Below, one piece after another: positions 37,918 to 46,990 of a DNA stretch of 50,779 nt. The stretch is from an uncultured Bacteroidales bacterium. Its GTDB lineage: Bacteria > Bacteroidota > Bacteroidia > Bacteroidales > Bacteroidaceae. How positions within the stretch are numbered: the stretch's first letter is position 1; each line of letters begins with the position of its first letter. Both the position numbers and the translations under genes were made by a program. A model generated the notes under the pieces. It searched no databases. It was not told where the DNA came from and saw only the letters and a program-made list of their open reading frames with translations. The stretch is taken from assembly GCA_902779875.1 (NCBI GenBank), contig CACZCX010000007.1:1-50779 (forward strand), written 5' to 3'.

Positions 37918-39759
37918 ATGAAGGAACTTTTTGCATTTCTACGACGCTTTATCAAGCCATATAGACGCAATCTGATAGGCAGCGTGGCATTCAATCTGTT
38001 GTCGGCATTTCTCAATGTCTTCTCGTTTGCCCTGTTGGTGCCTATTCTGCGCATTCTCTTCAAGATCAGTTCTGAACAGTACACATATACCGACCTCTCA
38101 CAGGTGGAGGGCTTAAAGGAGTATGTGGAGGCCCTTAAGGATAACTTTTTCTACTGGGTGACCACCTTCATCGACAAGTACTCGGAGTCAACCACGCTCC
38201 TTATTCTCGGTCTGGTTCTCATAGTGCTGACCCTGTTCAAGACAGCCTGCTATTTCGGTTCATCGGCCGTGATGGTACCTCTGCGTAACGGCGTGGTACG
38301 TGACATAAGGATCCAGATTTATGACAAGATACTGAGCCTGCCCATGGGATTTTTCTCAAAGGAGCGTAAGGGCGATATCATAACCCGTATGAGCGGTGAC
38401 GTATCGGAGGTGGAGAACTCCATAACCCAGTCTCTTGACATGCTCATCAAGAATCCTATCCTGATTGTGGTTTATGTGGGTACACTTATAGCCATCAGCT
38501 GGCAAATGACCATATTCACCATTGTGGTGGGTCCGGTTATCATCTGGATCATAGGCGTGATAGGACGTAAACTCAAGGCCCGCTCACTGGTGGCTCAGTC
38601 TTTCTGGAGTGAGACCATGTCGGAACTGGAGGAGACGCTTGGAGGATTGCGTGTGATCAAGGCTTTCCTGGCCGAGGGCAAGATGTCAAACAGGTTCGGC
38701 CGCAGCAGTGAGCAGCTCCGCAAGGCGTCAAACCGCGTGCATCTGCGTCAGGCTCTGGCTCATCCTGTCAGTGAGTTTCTGGGAACGGGACTGATCGTGC
38801 TGGTGCTCTGGTACGGCGGCCGTCTGATCCTGAACAACGACTCCACGATTGATGCATCGGCCTTTATCTACTATCTGACCATACTGTACAGCGTAATCAA
38901 TCCTATCAAGGACCTCTCAAAGGCCAGTTACGCCATTCCCAAGGGTATGGCATCGGTCGAGCGTATAGACAAGATACTTTTGGCCGAGAACAACATAACC
39001 GATGCCCGGAACCCCGTTGAAATCAGCGAACTCAAGAATGAGATCAGATACAACGGCGTGTCGTTCTCATATGAGGACGGACATGAGGTGCTTCATGACA
39101 TAGAGCTGACCATACCGCGTGGCAAGACCATAGCCTTGGTAGGCCAGTCGGGTTCCGGCAAGTCCACCATGGTTGACCTTCTGCCCCGTTTCTATGACGT
39201 GACAAAAGGCTCCATATCAATTGATGGAACCGATATCCGCGATATCTCGCTCAGGTCGCTGCGCAGCATAATGGGTAACGTGAACCAGGAGGCCATCCTG
39301 TTCAATGACACCTTCTACAACAACATCACATTCGGTGTAAAGGATGCCACCCGCGAGCAGGTAATAGCGGCAGCCAAGATTGCCAATGCGCACGATTTCA
39401 TCATGGAATCGGAGAACGGATACGAGACCAACATAGGTGATCGCGGATGTCTGCTTTCCGGCGGACAGCGCCAGCGCATAAGCATTGCCCGCGCCATACT
39501 CAAGAACCCGCCTATCCTTATCCTTGATGAGGCTACAAGCGCCCTTGACACCGAATCGGAGCGTCTTGTCCAGGAGGCTCTGGAACGTCTCATGAAAGAC
39601 CGTACCACCATAGCCATAGCACACCGTCTGTCAACCATCAAGAATGCCGATGAGATATGCGTACTGCATGAGGGTAGGATTGTGGAGCGCGGTACTCATG
39701 AGGAGCTTATAGCTCTTGACGGATATTACAAGCGTCTTAACGATATGCAGCAACTCTAA
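37918..39759 (+). CDS. MsbA-like ABC exporter (probable lipid A flippase)
   Basis: A 613-residue half-transporter with six membrane helices (about 15-330) fused to an ATPase domain. It has Walker A GQSGSGKST, signature LSGGQRQRIS, Walker B ILILDEATSALD and the H-loop IAIAHRLST. Two such chains form an exporter. The layout and length fit MsbA, which flips lipid A-core across the inner membrane. The divergent acyltransferase/PAP2 genes and the nearby kdsD support a lipid A role, but related multidrug exporters cannot be excluded. purT follows after 15 bases, presumably in the same transcript. Confidence 0.85.
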   Translation: MKELFAFLRRFIKPYRRNLIGSVAFNLLSAFLNVFSFALLVPILRILFKISSEQYTYTDLSQVEGLKEYVEALKDNFFYWVTTFIDKYSESTTLLILGLVLIVLTLFKTACYFGSSAVMVPLRNGVVRDIRIQIYDKILSLPMGFFSKERKGDIITRMSGDVSEVENSITQSLDMLIKNPILIVVYVGTLIAISWQMTIFTIVVGPVIIWIIGVIGRKLKARSLVAQSFWSETMSELEETLGGLRVIKAFLAEGKMSNRFGRSSEQLRKASNRVHLRQALAHPVSEFLGTGLIVLVLWYGGRLILNNDSTIDASAFIYYLTILYSVINPIKDLSKASYAIPKGMASVERIDKILLAENNITDARNPVEISELKNEIRYNGVSFSYEDGHEVLHDIELTIPRGKTIALVGQSGSGKSTMVDLLPRFYDVTKGSISIDGTDIRDISLRSLRSIMGNVNQEAILFNDTFYNNITFGVKDATREQVIAAAKIANAHDFIMESENGYETNIGDRGCLLSGGQRQRISIARAILKNPPILILDEATSALDTESERLVQEALERLMKDRTTIAIAHRLSTIKNADEICVLHEGRIVERGTHEELIALDGYYKRLNDMQQL

Positions 39760-39774
39760 CACACAATACAACAC

Positions 39775-40959
39775 ATGGTTAAAATCGGAACACCCCTTAC
39801 CAAAGTTGCCAAGAAGGCATTGCTTTGCGGTTCTGGCGAACTTGGTAAAGAAGTTGCAATCGAATTGCAGCGCTTTGGAGTCGAGGTTGTAGCTCTCGAC
39901 AGGTATGAGAACGCTCCTGCTATGCAGGTCGCTCACCGTAGTTATGTACTCTCCATGCTTGACGGCGCACGTCTGCGTGAGATTATTGAGAAGGAAAAAC
40001 CGGATATGATCATTCCGGAGGTTGAAGCTATCGCTACTCCCGAGCTGATCAAGCTCGAGAAGGAGGGTTATAACGTCATCCCCACAGCTAACGCCACATT
40101 CCTTACTATGAACAGAAAGGGTATACGCCAGCTCGCTCATGAGAAACTCGGCCTGCCCACTTCAAACTACCGTTTCGCTGCAACCCGTGAGGAGTTCGAC
40201 GCCGCCATCAAGGAGATTGGCACTCCCTGCGTTGTAAAGCCTATCATGAGTTCGTCAGGTCACGGTCAGAGTGTATGCAAGACTCCTGCCGATGCCGATA
40301 ACTCATGGAAGATTGCCCAGGAGGGCGGTCGTGCCGGAGGCGGTGAGGTGATAGTAGAGGGCTTTGTCAAGTTCGACTATGAGATTACGCTTCTTACCGT
40401 ACGTCACTCAGGCGGAACCACATTCCTCAACCCCATCGGCCATCATCAGGTTGACGGTGACTACCGTGAGTCATGGCAGGCCCAGCCCATGAGCGACAAG
40501 GCTCTTGCTCAGGCTCAGGATATAGCCAAGAAGATTACCGATGCCCTGGGCGGTTACGGAATATTCGGTGTGGAGATGTTCATATGCGGTGACAACGTGC
40601 TGTTTAGCGAGGTTTCACCCCGTCCGCATGACACCGGTATGGTTACTATGATTTCACAGGACCTCTCAGAGTTCGCTCTGCACGCACGTGCCGTACTCGG
40701 CCTGCCTATACCCAAGATCAATTTCTTTGGTCCGAGCGCATCAAAAGCCATCGTCGTTGAGGGTGACACCGAGATGATAGAGTTTGAGAATGTTGACGAG
40801 ATTCTCTCCGAGCCCGATGTTCAGGTACGTTTCTTTGGTAAGCCCTGGATCAAGGGACACCGCAGAATGGGCGTTATCCTGGCTCGCGCCGAGAGCGTTG
40901 AGAAGGCTCTTGAGAAAGTAGAGCGCGCCTACTCCAAACTCAAGGTAAAAGTATATTGA
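39775..40959 (+). CDS. purT: Formate-dependent phosphoribosylglycinamide formyltransferase
   Basis: A 394-residue cytosolic ATP-grasp enzyme of purine synthesis that formylates GAR using formate and ATP in place of formyl-tetrahydrofolate. Visible are the N-terminal dinucleotide-like [18 protein letters not shown], the [10 protein letters not shown] motif, the ATP-grasp loop [12 protein letters not shown] and the metal-binding region FGVEMF...[15 protein letters not shown]. Length and start match the family. It lies 15 bases downstream of the ABC exporter and 10 bases before an inverted repeat. Confidence 0.96.
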   Translation: MVKIGTPLTKVAKKALLCGSGELGKEVAIELQRFGVEVVALDRYENAPAMQVAHRSYVLSMLDGARLREIIEKEKPDMIIPEVEAIATPELIKLEKEGYNVIPTANATFLTMNRKGIRQLAHEKLGLPTSNYRFAATREEFDAAIKEIGTPCVVKPIMSSSGHGQSVCKTPADADNSWKIAQEGGRAGGGEVIVEGFVKFDYEITLLTVRHSGGTTFLNPIGHHQVDGDYRESWQAQPMSDKALAQAQDIAKKITDALGGYGIFGVEMFICGDNVLFSEVSPRPHDTGMVTMISQDLSEFALHARAVLGLPIPKINFFGPSASKAIVVEGDTEMIEFENVDEILSEPDVQVRFFGKPWIKGHRRMGVILARAESVEKALEKVERAYSKLKVKVY

Positions 40960-40969
40960 TTTAACATCT

Positions 40970-41026
40970 GGGACGGTTCCTAATGTGTTAGTTTTGCGGC
41001 AAAACTAACACATTAGGAACCGTCCC
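40970..41026. repeat. GGGACGGTTCY inverted-repeat element B
   Basis: A perfect palindrome of two 28-base arms around a single G (40998). The core GGGACGGTTCC is at 40970-40980 and its complement at 41016-41026. It fills the 80-base gap between convergent purT and the LtaS-like gene. The rest of the arms (TAATGTGTTAG...) is unrelated to elements A and C. Confidence 0.9.
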
Positions 41027-41039
41027 CATTGTTGCAGTT

Positions 41040-42983
41040 TTACTTTGAAGTCATGAATATGAGGTACTGCTGGATGAGAGCTTTCAGGTGCCGGAGCATC
41101 TCTTGCTCTATCTGAGGCTGCGTACCTTTGAGATTCTGTTTCAGGGTTGGGTCGTCACGGTAGGCGAACAACCCTGTTTCGTTTTCACCGTCAAACTGGA
41201 TTACCAGGTCACCTTTATAGTAGGAGTAGAGTCCGTTCTGCAGGTTGGCGGCCCAGGTCTCTCCGTCAGTGACGTGGAACAGGTCCTGGCCAAACCCGTA
41301 GTAAGGCTTGTCATAACCCAGATATCCGAGTATGGAGGGCGTAATATCAGACTGCTGTGCTATGCAGGGACGGCGGCCTGAAAGACTGTCCTGCGGGCAG
41401 TAGAAAATGATAGGCACGCGGAACTTTCCGTAGTCCGACTGATACTGCGGGTGCTCCGAGAGGTTGGTGTGGTCGGCCGTCAGCACAAAGAGCGTTTTGT
41501 CAAACCACGGCTGTTGGGATGCCTTGTCAAAGAACAGCTTAAGCGCATGGTCCGAGTAGCGGATTCCGCGATAGATCGGCAGATTTCCCTCCTGCGGATA
41601 GATATCCTGATAACGTTCCGGTACATTATACGGATGGTGTGATGAGGCGGTAAAGGCCGATACCACGAACGGCTCCCTGAATGTGCTCATCTCGTCACAC
41701 ATGTACTGCAGGAACTCCTCATCCCAGATGGCCCAGAAACCGTCAAACATATCGCTACCGCCGTACTCGGGCTTCTTTACGAAATCCTCAAGAGCGTAGT
41801 AATCATTATAACCGATGACTTTGGAGAACGACTCGAATCCCATGGAGCCGTGGTCGGCGCCGTGGAAGAAAGCCGAGTAATAGCCCTTGGTGACCAGTTC
41901 CTTGGCCAGGCCCGATATCTCCTTTGACATGATGGTGGGAGTGAGGAACAGATGATCCTTGAGCATGGGTATGCCTGAAAGGACCGATGGCATGGCGTCA
42001 ATGCTCTTGCGTCCGTTGGCCAGCGATGTCTCAAAGGTGAGCGCGTTGTTTATGAGAGAGTCCATGAACGGAGCGCAGTCATGTATGTCATCCACCTCCG
42101 GATTCATGGCTCCGATATACTCCGATCCAAAGCTCTCAAGAATGAGAACCACCACGTTCATAGGGCGGAAAACGGCGGTGGAATCGGGATTTATTACAGG
42201 AGAGTATACAGACTCGAGCTCATCATTGTCAAAGTATGAAGGGACCTTCATGTCCTCATTGCCCATGGTACGTATCACACAGAACGGAGTGTTCAGTATG
42301 GCGGCCGCCTGAGCCGGAGTGTTCACGTAACGGTAGGCGTTGCTCATGGTGATGGGCCTTATGTTATGGCTCAATCCACCGCGTATTCCGGCTACTATGC
42401 CCACGCCTGTAAAGGCAATCAGGATGAGGCGGACTATGTAATAGATGTAAGTCTTACAGTACTTGAGAGCATCGGGCTTACCTATGCATATGCACAGCAA
42501 CCACACCATCAGGATGTAGATGAGCACCAGATACCAGTTGTCCAGGAGAGCCTTGAATATGATTCCGGTTATCTGTCCGCCGCCCTCATTGCTGAATTCA
42601 GACAGCACCTGGAGCGTGCTGCGGCATCCGGTATAAGGGAAATAGACCGTGTCGACCAGGTTGGCCATGATACCGGCCGATGTCACCACCACCAGCAGGA
42701 CCTTGGTCAGGGTGTAATACCACTCTTTCTCCTTGAAATGGAACGGGAACATCATGAGCACCATGTAGAGTGCACACAGATACATGATGCCGGCGGTATC
42801 GAACACCAGAGCTCCCTTGGTCATGGGCCAGATCATGCCGCCCATATCGGCCATAAGTGAGTCCCTGTTGTATGCTATGAATATGAGATGACAGATGAAA
42901 AAGGCCACATAGACCACAGCCAGATTCCTCACCATCACTATGAAAGGAGTTTTCAGAATCGGGCTTTTGGTTCTCTCGGACAT
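41040..42983 (-). CDS. Second LtaS-like sulfatase-superfamily membrane protein
   Basis: A 647-residue inner-membrane protein with about five membrane segments (to about residue 205) and a periplasmic alkaline-phosphatase-superfamily domain. It has Glu283 in VVLILESFGSE, the nucleophile position Ser327 in NGRKSIDAMPS, and metal-site residues in LTADHTNLSEHP. It is a distant paralogue of the 32716-34563 protein. Substrate is unknown; phosphoglycerol or phosphoethanolamine transfer to an envelope glycan or lipid is the family expectation. It is the last gene of the kdsD-pfkB unit (2-base gap), which suggests a link with Kdo or LPS decoration. Confidence 0.85.
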   Translation of the reverse strand: MSERTKSPILKTPFIVMVRNLAVVYVAFFICHLIFIAYNRDSLMADMGGMIWPMTKGALVFDTAGIMYLCALYMVLMMFPFHFKEKEWYYTLTKVLLVVVTSAGIMANLVDTVYFPYTGCRSTLQVLSEFSNEGGGQITGIIFKALLDNWYLVLIYILMVWLLCICIGKPDALKYCKTYIYYIVRLILIAFTGVGIVAGIRGGLSHNIRPITMSNAYRYVNTPAQAAAILNTPFCVIRTMGNEDMKVPSYFDNDELESVYSPVINPDSTAVFRPMNVVVLILESFGSEYIGAMNPEVDDIHDCAPFMDSLINNALTFETSLANGRKSIDAMPSVLSGIPMLKDHLFLTPTIMSKEISGLAKELVTKGYYSAFFHGADHGSMGFESFSKVIGYNDYYALEDFVKKPEYGGSDMFDGFWAIWDEEFLQYMCDEMSTFREPFVVSAFTASSHHPYNVPERYQDIYPQEGNLPIYRGIRYSDHALKLFFDKASQQPWFDKTLFVLTADHTNLSEHPQYQSDYGKFRVPIIFYCPQDSLSGRRPCIAQQSDITPSILGYLGYDKPYYGFGQDLFHVTDGETWAANLQNGLYSYYKGDLVIQFDGENETGLFAYRDDPTLKQNLKGTQPQIEQEMLRHLKALIQQYLIFMTSK

Positions 42984-42985
42984 TG

Positions 42986-43915
42986 TCAGATGTTCAGTTT
43001 GTGTCTGTTTGCGAATTCCGGACTCACGTAGTTCGATGTACTCATGCAGGCTTCTGTGCCGTACTCGATTCCGAACTCAATGAGCCTGCTCCATTGCTCC
43101 TCACTCAGACCGTTCAGGTTCTCCCTGAGTATGTTCTCGCGGATCAGTCCGTATATGATGCCGGCGTTGAAGTTGTCACCTGCGCCGATGGTGCTGACGG
43201 GAACTATGGTGCGTGACTTGAAGTTGTGTTTCTTGCCGTGGTCGATGACCAGTACGCCGTCCTTTCCGCGGGTGCAGATGAGTCTGGGGCAGTACTTTGA
43301 GGTCTCCTCATAGATCCTGTCGCAGTCATCGTGACCGAACAGGTTTATGAAATCCTCGTGGCTGCCGCGAATTATATCGGCCAGGGCAAAATTCTCCCTG
43401 AATGTCTCTTTGAGGGCGTTGACCTCATGGGCGTGGTTGTCACGGAAGTTGAGGTCGTAGTACAGGATGGCTCCCTGGTCCTTGGCATACTGAAGGAAAG
43501 GCTTGACCTTGTCCCTGAGTACGGTATTGAGAGCAAAATAGGCGCCAAAGGCCATGATGTCATTCTCCTTTATGAGAGGCATCTCGTGAAAGTCCAGCCT
43601 GTTGTTGGGATAGTCTTTGTAGAAACTGTATTTGGCGTCGTTGTTCTTGTCCAGATATGCCAGTGAAATGGCGGTTTTCTTGCCTTCGTAGCATGACACG
43701 TAATCGGTGTTGATGCCGTTTTCCTGCATGAACCCGAGTATGTTCTGACCCACCAGGTCGGAGCCTATCTCAGTCACGAAAGTGCACTGAAGGCCGGTCC
43801 TTCCGAGTGATATCAGTCCGTTGAATACGGAGCCGCCGGGCACACCTGCCACAGGCTGACCGTCGCGGAACAAGATGTCGTATATGGTCTCGCCAATACC
43901 GAAAATCTTTCTCAT
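42986..43915 (-). CDS. PfkB-family carbohydrate kinase (fructokinase-like)
   Basis: A 309-residue ribokinase-fold sugar kinase. The N-terminal GGSVFNGLISLGRTG is the first PfkB signature, and the C-terminal STIGAGDNFNAGIIYG has the catalytic Asp and anion hole. It resembles fructokinases, but sugar specificity is not secure. It overlaps kdsD by 4 bases (ATGA) and precedes an LtaS-like gene by 2 bases, so the three proteins are made together; a kinase acting on a sugar linked to the pentose-phosphate/Kdo branch would fit. Confidence 0.88.
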   Translation of the reverse strand: MRKIFGIGETIYDILFRDGQPVAGVPGGSVFNGLISLGRTGLQCTFVTEIGSDLVGQNILGFMQENGINTDYVSCYEGKKTAISLAYLDKNNDAKYSFYKDYPNNRLDFHEMPLIKENDIMAFGAYFALNTVLRDKVKPFLQYAKDQGAILYYDLNFRDNHAHEVNALKETFRENFALADIIRGSHEDFINLFGHDDCDRIYEETSKYCPRLICTRGKDGVLVIDHGKKHNFKSRTIVPVSTIGAGDNFNAGIIYGLIRENILRENLNGLSEEQWSRLIEFGIEYGTEACMSTSNYVSPEFANRHKLNI

Positions 43916-44511
43916 AACAGCTTTTTGGAACGCATTCCAAGATATCCACCGTGATGGCGCTTGTTATACTCCTCGACGGTGAACCCGATCTTCTTCATCG
44001 TCTCAACCACCAGGGCATCGCCGATCACGTTCATGACCGTGGTGCTGGTTGTGGGCGCCAATCCCAGCGCGCACACCTCATCGGGCTTGCCGGTGCTCAG
44101 TACCACATCGGCCTGACGGGCCAGAGGGCTCTGCGTGTTGCCGGTAAGGACAATGAATTTGAGAGTGGGATCGAGTGTCAGGCTGAGCTCCATGAGTTCC
44201 AGGACCTCTCTTGTCTTGCCTGAATTTGATACTAGCAGGAACAGGTCGTTTTTCTGTAATACTCCCAAGTCACCATGCTGAGCTTCACTGGGGTGAAGGA
44301 ATATGGAGGGAGTACCTGTGGAACTGAAGGTCGTGGCCATGTTCATGGCAATCTGTCCTGCCTTGCCCATGCCGCTGGTTATAAGCTTTCCTTTCAGTTC
44401 ATGCACGTGCCGTACTATCAGGTTTACGGCTTTTTCATATTCATCGCCTATGGGGATGTTCAGTATGGCCTGAGCCTCCCGGCTGACGATGTCTTTAATT
44501 GATTCAATCAT
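43912..44511 (-). CDS. kdsD: SIS-domain arabinose-5-phosphate isomerase without CBS domains
   Basis: A 199-residue sugar isomerase, predicted to convert ribulose-5-P to arabinose-5-P, the first step to Kdo for LPS. Features of the KdsD/KpsF/GutQ family are TSGMGKAGQIAMNMATTFSS, FLHPSEAQHGDLGVL, the SNSGKTREVLEL block and the LAPTTSTTVMNVIGDAL segment. The two C-terminal CBS domains of the E. coli enzyme (328 residues) are missing; CBS-less versions are known from Bacteroides. It heads the operon with a PfkB kinase and an LtaS-like enzyme, with its own promoter at 44549-44556. Confidence 0.83.
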   Translation of the reverse strand: MIESIKDIVSREAQAILNIPIGDEYEKAVNLIVRHVHELKGKLITSGMGKAGQIAMNMATTFSSTGTPSIFLHPSEAQHGDLGVLQKNDLFLLVSNSGKTREVLELMELSLTLDPTLKFIVLTGNTQSPLARQADVVLSTGKPDEVCALGLAPTTSTTVMNVIGDALVVETMKKIGFTVEEYNKRHHGGYLGMRSKKLL

Positions 44512-44548
44512 TGCGCTAATTCAATGAAGATTCCTTTTATTCGACCGG

Positions 44549-44556
44549 CAAATATA
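44549..44556 (-). promoter_or_regulatory. Promoter (-7 box) of the kdsD operon
   Basis: On the minus strand TATATTTG matches TAnnTTTG and a TTTG -33 element sits about 20 bases upstream: the best complete Bacteroidetes promoter in the window. Confidence 0.7.
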
Positions 44557-44609
44557 TGCATTATTGATGAACGACCCAAATTTAGGGGGTGTAGTTGCCC
44601 CTGGGATGT

Positions 44610-44648
44610 AAAAAATATGGAACGCGCACGACGTGTACCATATTTTTT
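44610..44648. promoter_or_regulatory. Inverted repeat just upstream of the pnp -7 box
   Basis: Perfect 11-base arms (AAAAAATATGG at 44610-44620, CCATATTTTTT at 44638-44648) flank 17 bases that include CACGACGTG. It covers the place where a -33 element is expected and ends 2 bases before the -7 box, so it could be an operator. A cruciform or weak terminator for incoming transcripts is an alternative. Confidence 0.4.
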
Positions 44649-44650
44649 GT

Positions 44651-44658
44651 TACCTTTG
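44651..44658 (+). promoter_or_regulatory. -7 box of pnp
   Basis: TACCTTTG matches TAnnTTTG, 55 bases before the ATG. No -33 match; the region is occupied by an inverted repeat. Confidence 0.6.
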
Positions 44659-44713
44659 CCGCAATTTACTCTATAAGAGGAATTTTTTATAAGATGTTTT
44701 TAATATTTAGAAG

Positions 44714-46990
44714 ATGAAAATTGTAACAAAAGAGATCCAGCTTCCTGATGGAAGAACCATCAAACTGGAGACCGGGAAACTGGCCAAGCAAGCCGATGGA
44801 GCCGTGATGCTGACATGTGGCAAAACTATGCTCCTGGCCACTGTATGTGCCGCTAAAGATGCAGTTCCCGGTACTGATTTCATGCCGCTGCAGGTTGAGT
44901 ACAGAGAAAAGTATGCGTCAATAGGACGCTATCCCGGCGGTTTTACCAAGCGTGAGGGTCGTCCCTCTGATTATGAGATTCTTACATGCCGTCTGGTCGA
45001 CCGTGCACTGCGTCCTTTGTTTCCGGACAATTACCATGCTGAAGTTTATGTAAACATCATACTGTTCTCCGCTGACGGCGAGCAGATGCCTGATGCTCTT
45101 GCCGGTCTTGCAGCATCAGCAGCCCTGGCAGTATCGGACATACCTTTCCAGGGTCCGATATCCGAGGTCCGCGTAGCCCGCATAAACGGCGAGTATGTGA
45201 TCAATCCTACATTCAAGCAGCTTGAGCAGGCTGATATGGACGTGATGGTAGCCGCAACTTATGACAACATCATGATGGTTGAGGGTGAGATGAAGGAGGT
45301 TAGCGAGGCTGACCTGCTCGGTGCCATGAAGGCTGCTCACGACGAGATCAAGAAGCACTGCAAGGCTCAGATGGAGCTGACCGAGGAGGTTGGTAAGACC
45401 GTTAAGCGCGAGTACTGCCACGAGGTCAACGACGAGGAGCTGCGTCAGGCTGTCAAGGATGCCTGCTACCAGAAGTCATATGACCTGGCTGCACAGGGTA
45501 ACACCGACAAGCATTCACGTGAGGCCAACTTTGAGGCTGTACGTGACGAGTTCAAGGAGGCTTATCATGCAGCACACGCTGATATGACAGCCGATGAGCT
45601 TGCTGAGAAGGATGCACTGATTGACCGTTACTACCATGACGTAGAGCGTGACGCAATGCGTCGCTGCGTGCTCGATGAGGGCAAGCGTCTGGACGGTCGT
45701 AAGACTACCGATATACGTCCCATCTGGTGCGAGGTAGGTTACCTGCCCGGACCTCACGGATCATCAATATTCACCCGTGGTGAGACACAGGCTCTCTGCT
45801 CTGTAACACTGGGTACCAAGGATGACGAGAAGATGGTTGACGATGTGCTGGATCAGCACGACGAGCGTTTCCTGCTCCACTACAACTTCCCCCCGTTCTG
45901 CACAGGTGAGGCCAAGGCTCAGCGTAGCACCGGCCGTCGTGAGATTGGTCACGGACATCTGGCATGGCGTGCCCTGAAGGGTCAGATTCCTGAGGATTAT
46001 CCCTACTGCGTTCGCGTAGTATCAGATATCCTGGAGTCTAACGGTTCATCTTCAATGGCTACCGTCTGCGCAGGTACACTTGCTCTGATGGATGCCGGCG
46101 TCAAGATCAAGAACCCCGTATCAGGTATCGCAATGGGTCTTATCAAGAACCCGGGTGAGGACAAGTACGCTGTTCTTTCCGATATCCTTGGCGATGAGGA
46201 CCACTTGGGTGATATGGACTTCAAGACCACCGGTACAGTAAAGGGTCTGACCGCAACACAGATGGATATCAAGTGCGACGGTCTGTCATATGAGATTCTT
46301 GAGAAGGCTCTGGCTCAGGCCAAGGCCGGACGTGAGTATATTCTTGGTAAGATCACCGAGACCATCGCTGAGCCTCGTGCTGACCTCAAGCCTCATGCAC
46401 CCCGCATTGAGACCCTGACTATACCTAAGGAGTTCATCGGCGCCGTAATTGGCCCGGGCGGAAAGATCATCCAGGGTATGCAGGAGGAGACCGGCGCAAG
46501 CATCAGCATCGATGAGGTTGACGGTGTAGGCAAGATTGAGGTTGCCGCCTCTAACCGCGACAGCATCGAGGCAGCTCTGGCCAAGATCCGTGCTATCGTA
46601 GCCATTCCTGAGGTAGGTGAGGTTTACGAGGGTAAGGTTCGCTCAGTAATGCCTTACGGTCTGTTCGTAGAGTTCCTGCCCGGTAAGGACGGTCTGCTCC
46701 ACATCTCAGAGATTGACTGGAAGCGTTACGAGACCATTGAGGAGACCGGCATCAAGGAGGGTGACAAGATTCAGGTCAAGCTGATTGACATCGATCCCAA
46801 GACCGGTAAGTTCAAGCTGTCACGCAGAGCTCTCACTCCCAAACCCGAGGGTTATGAGGAGCGTCCCGCCCGTGCACCCCGTCAGGACCGTGGCGAGCGT
46901 CAGGACAGAGGTCCCCGTCAGGACCGCGGTCCCCGTCAGCATCGTGACAACAACGAAAACAATGTAGAAAACAACAATGAAGAGAAGTAA
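44714..46990 (+). CDS. pnp: Polyribonucleotide nucleotidyltransferase (PNPase)
   Basis: A 758-residue 3'-5' phosphorolytic exoribonuclease of mRNA decay. Two RNase PH domains (about 5-230 and 315-545; [23 protein letters not shown] is split here as [12 protein letters not shown] and DYEILTCR, and the second core has [11 protein letters not shown]) flank a helical linker. A KH domain (about 570-635; [17 protein letters not shown]) and an S1 domain (about 640-710; [16 protein letters not shown]) follow. The C-terminal tail of about 45 residues has three RQDRG-type repeats and then an Asn/Glu-rich end, longer than in E. coli (711 residues). The lipoprotein gene starts within the last 14 bases. 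Confidence 0.97.
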   Translation: MKIVTKEIQLPDGRTIKLETGKLAKQADGAVMLTCGKTMLLATVCAAKDAVPGTDFMPLQVEYREKYASIGRYPGGFTKREGRPSDYEILTCRLVDRALRPLFPDNYHAEVYVNIILFSADGEQMPDALAGLAASAALAVSDIPFQGPISEVRVARINGEYVINPTFKQLEQADMDVMVAATYDNIMMVEGEMKEVSEADLLGAMKAAHDEIKKHCKAQMELTEEVGKTVKREYCHEVNDEELRQAVKDACYQKSYDLAAQGNTDKHSREANFEAVRDEFKEAYHAAHADMTADELAEKDALIDRYYHDVERDAMRRCVLDEGKRLDGRKTTDIRPIWCEVGYLPGPHGSSIFTRGETQALCSVTLGTKDDEKMVDDVLDQHDERFLLHYNFPPFCTGEAKAQRSTGRREIGHGHLAWRALKGQIPEDYPYCVRVVSDILESNGSSSMATVCAGTLALMDAGVKIKNPVSGIAMGLIKNPGEDKYAVLSDILGDEDHLGDMDFKTTGTVKGLTATQMDIKCDGLSYEILEKALAQAKAGREYILGKITETIAEPRADLKPHAPRIETLTIPKEFIGAVIGPGGKIIQGMQEETGASISIDEVDGVGKIEVAASNRDSIEAALAKIRAIVAIPEVGEVYEGKVRSVMPYGLFVEFLPGKDGLLHISEIDWKRYETIEETGIKEGDKIQVKLIDIDPKTGKFKLSRRALTPKPEGYEERPARAPRQDRGERQDRGPRQDRGPRQHRDNNENNVENNNEEK

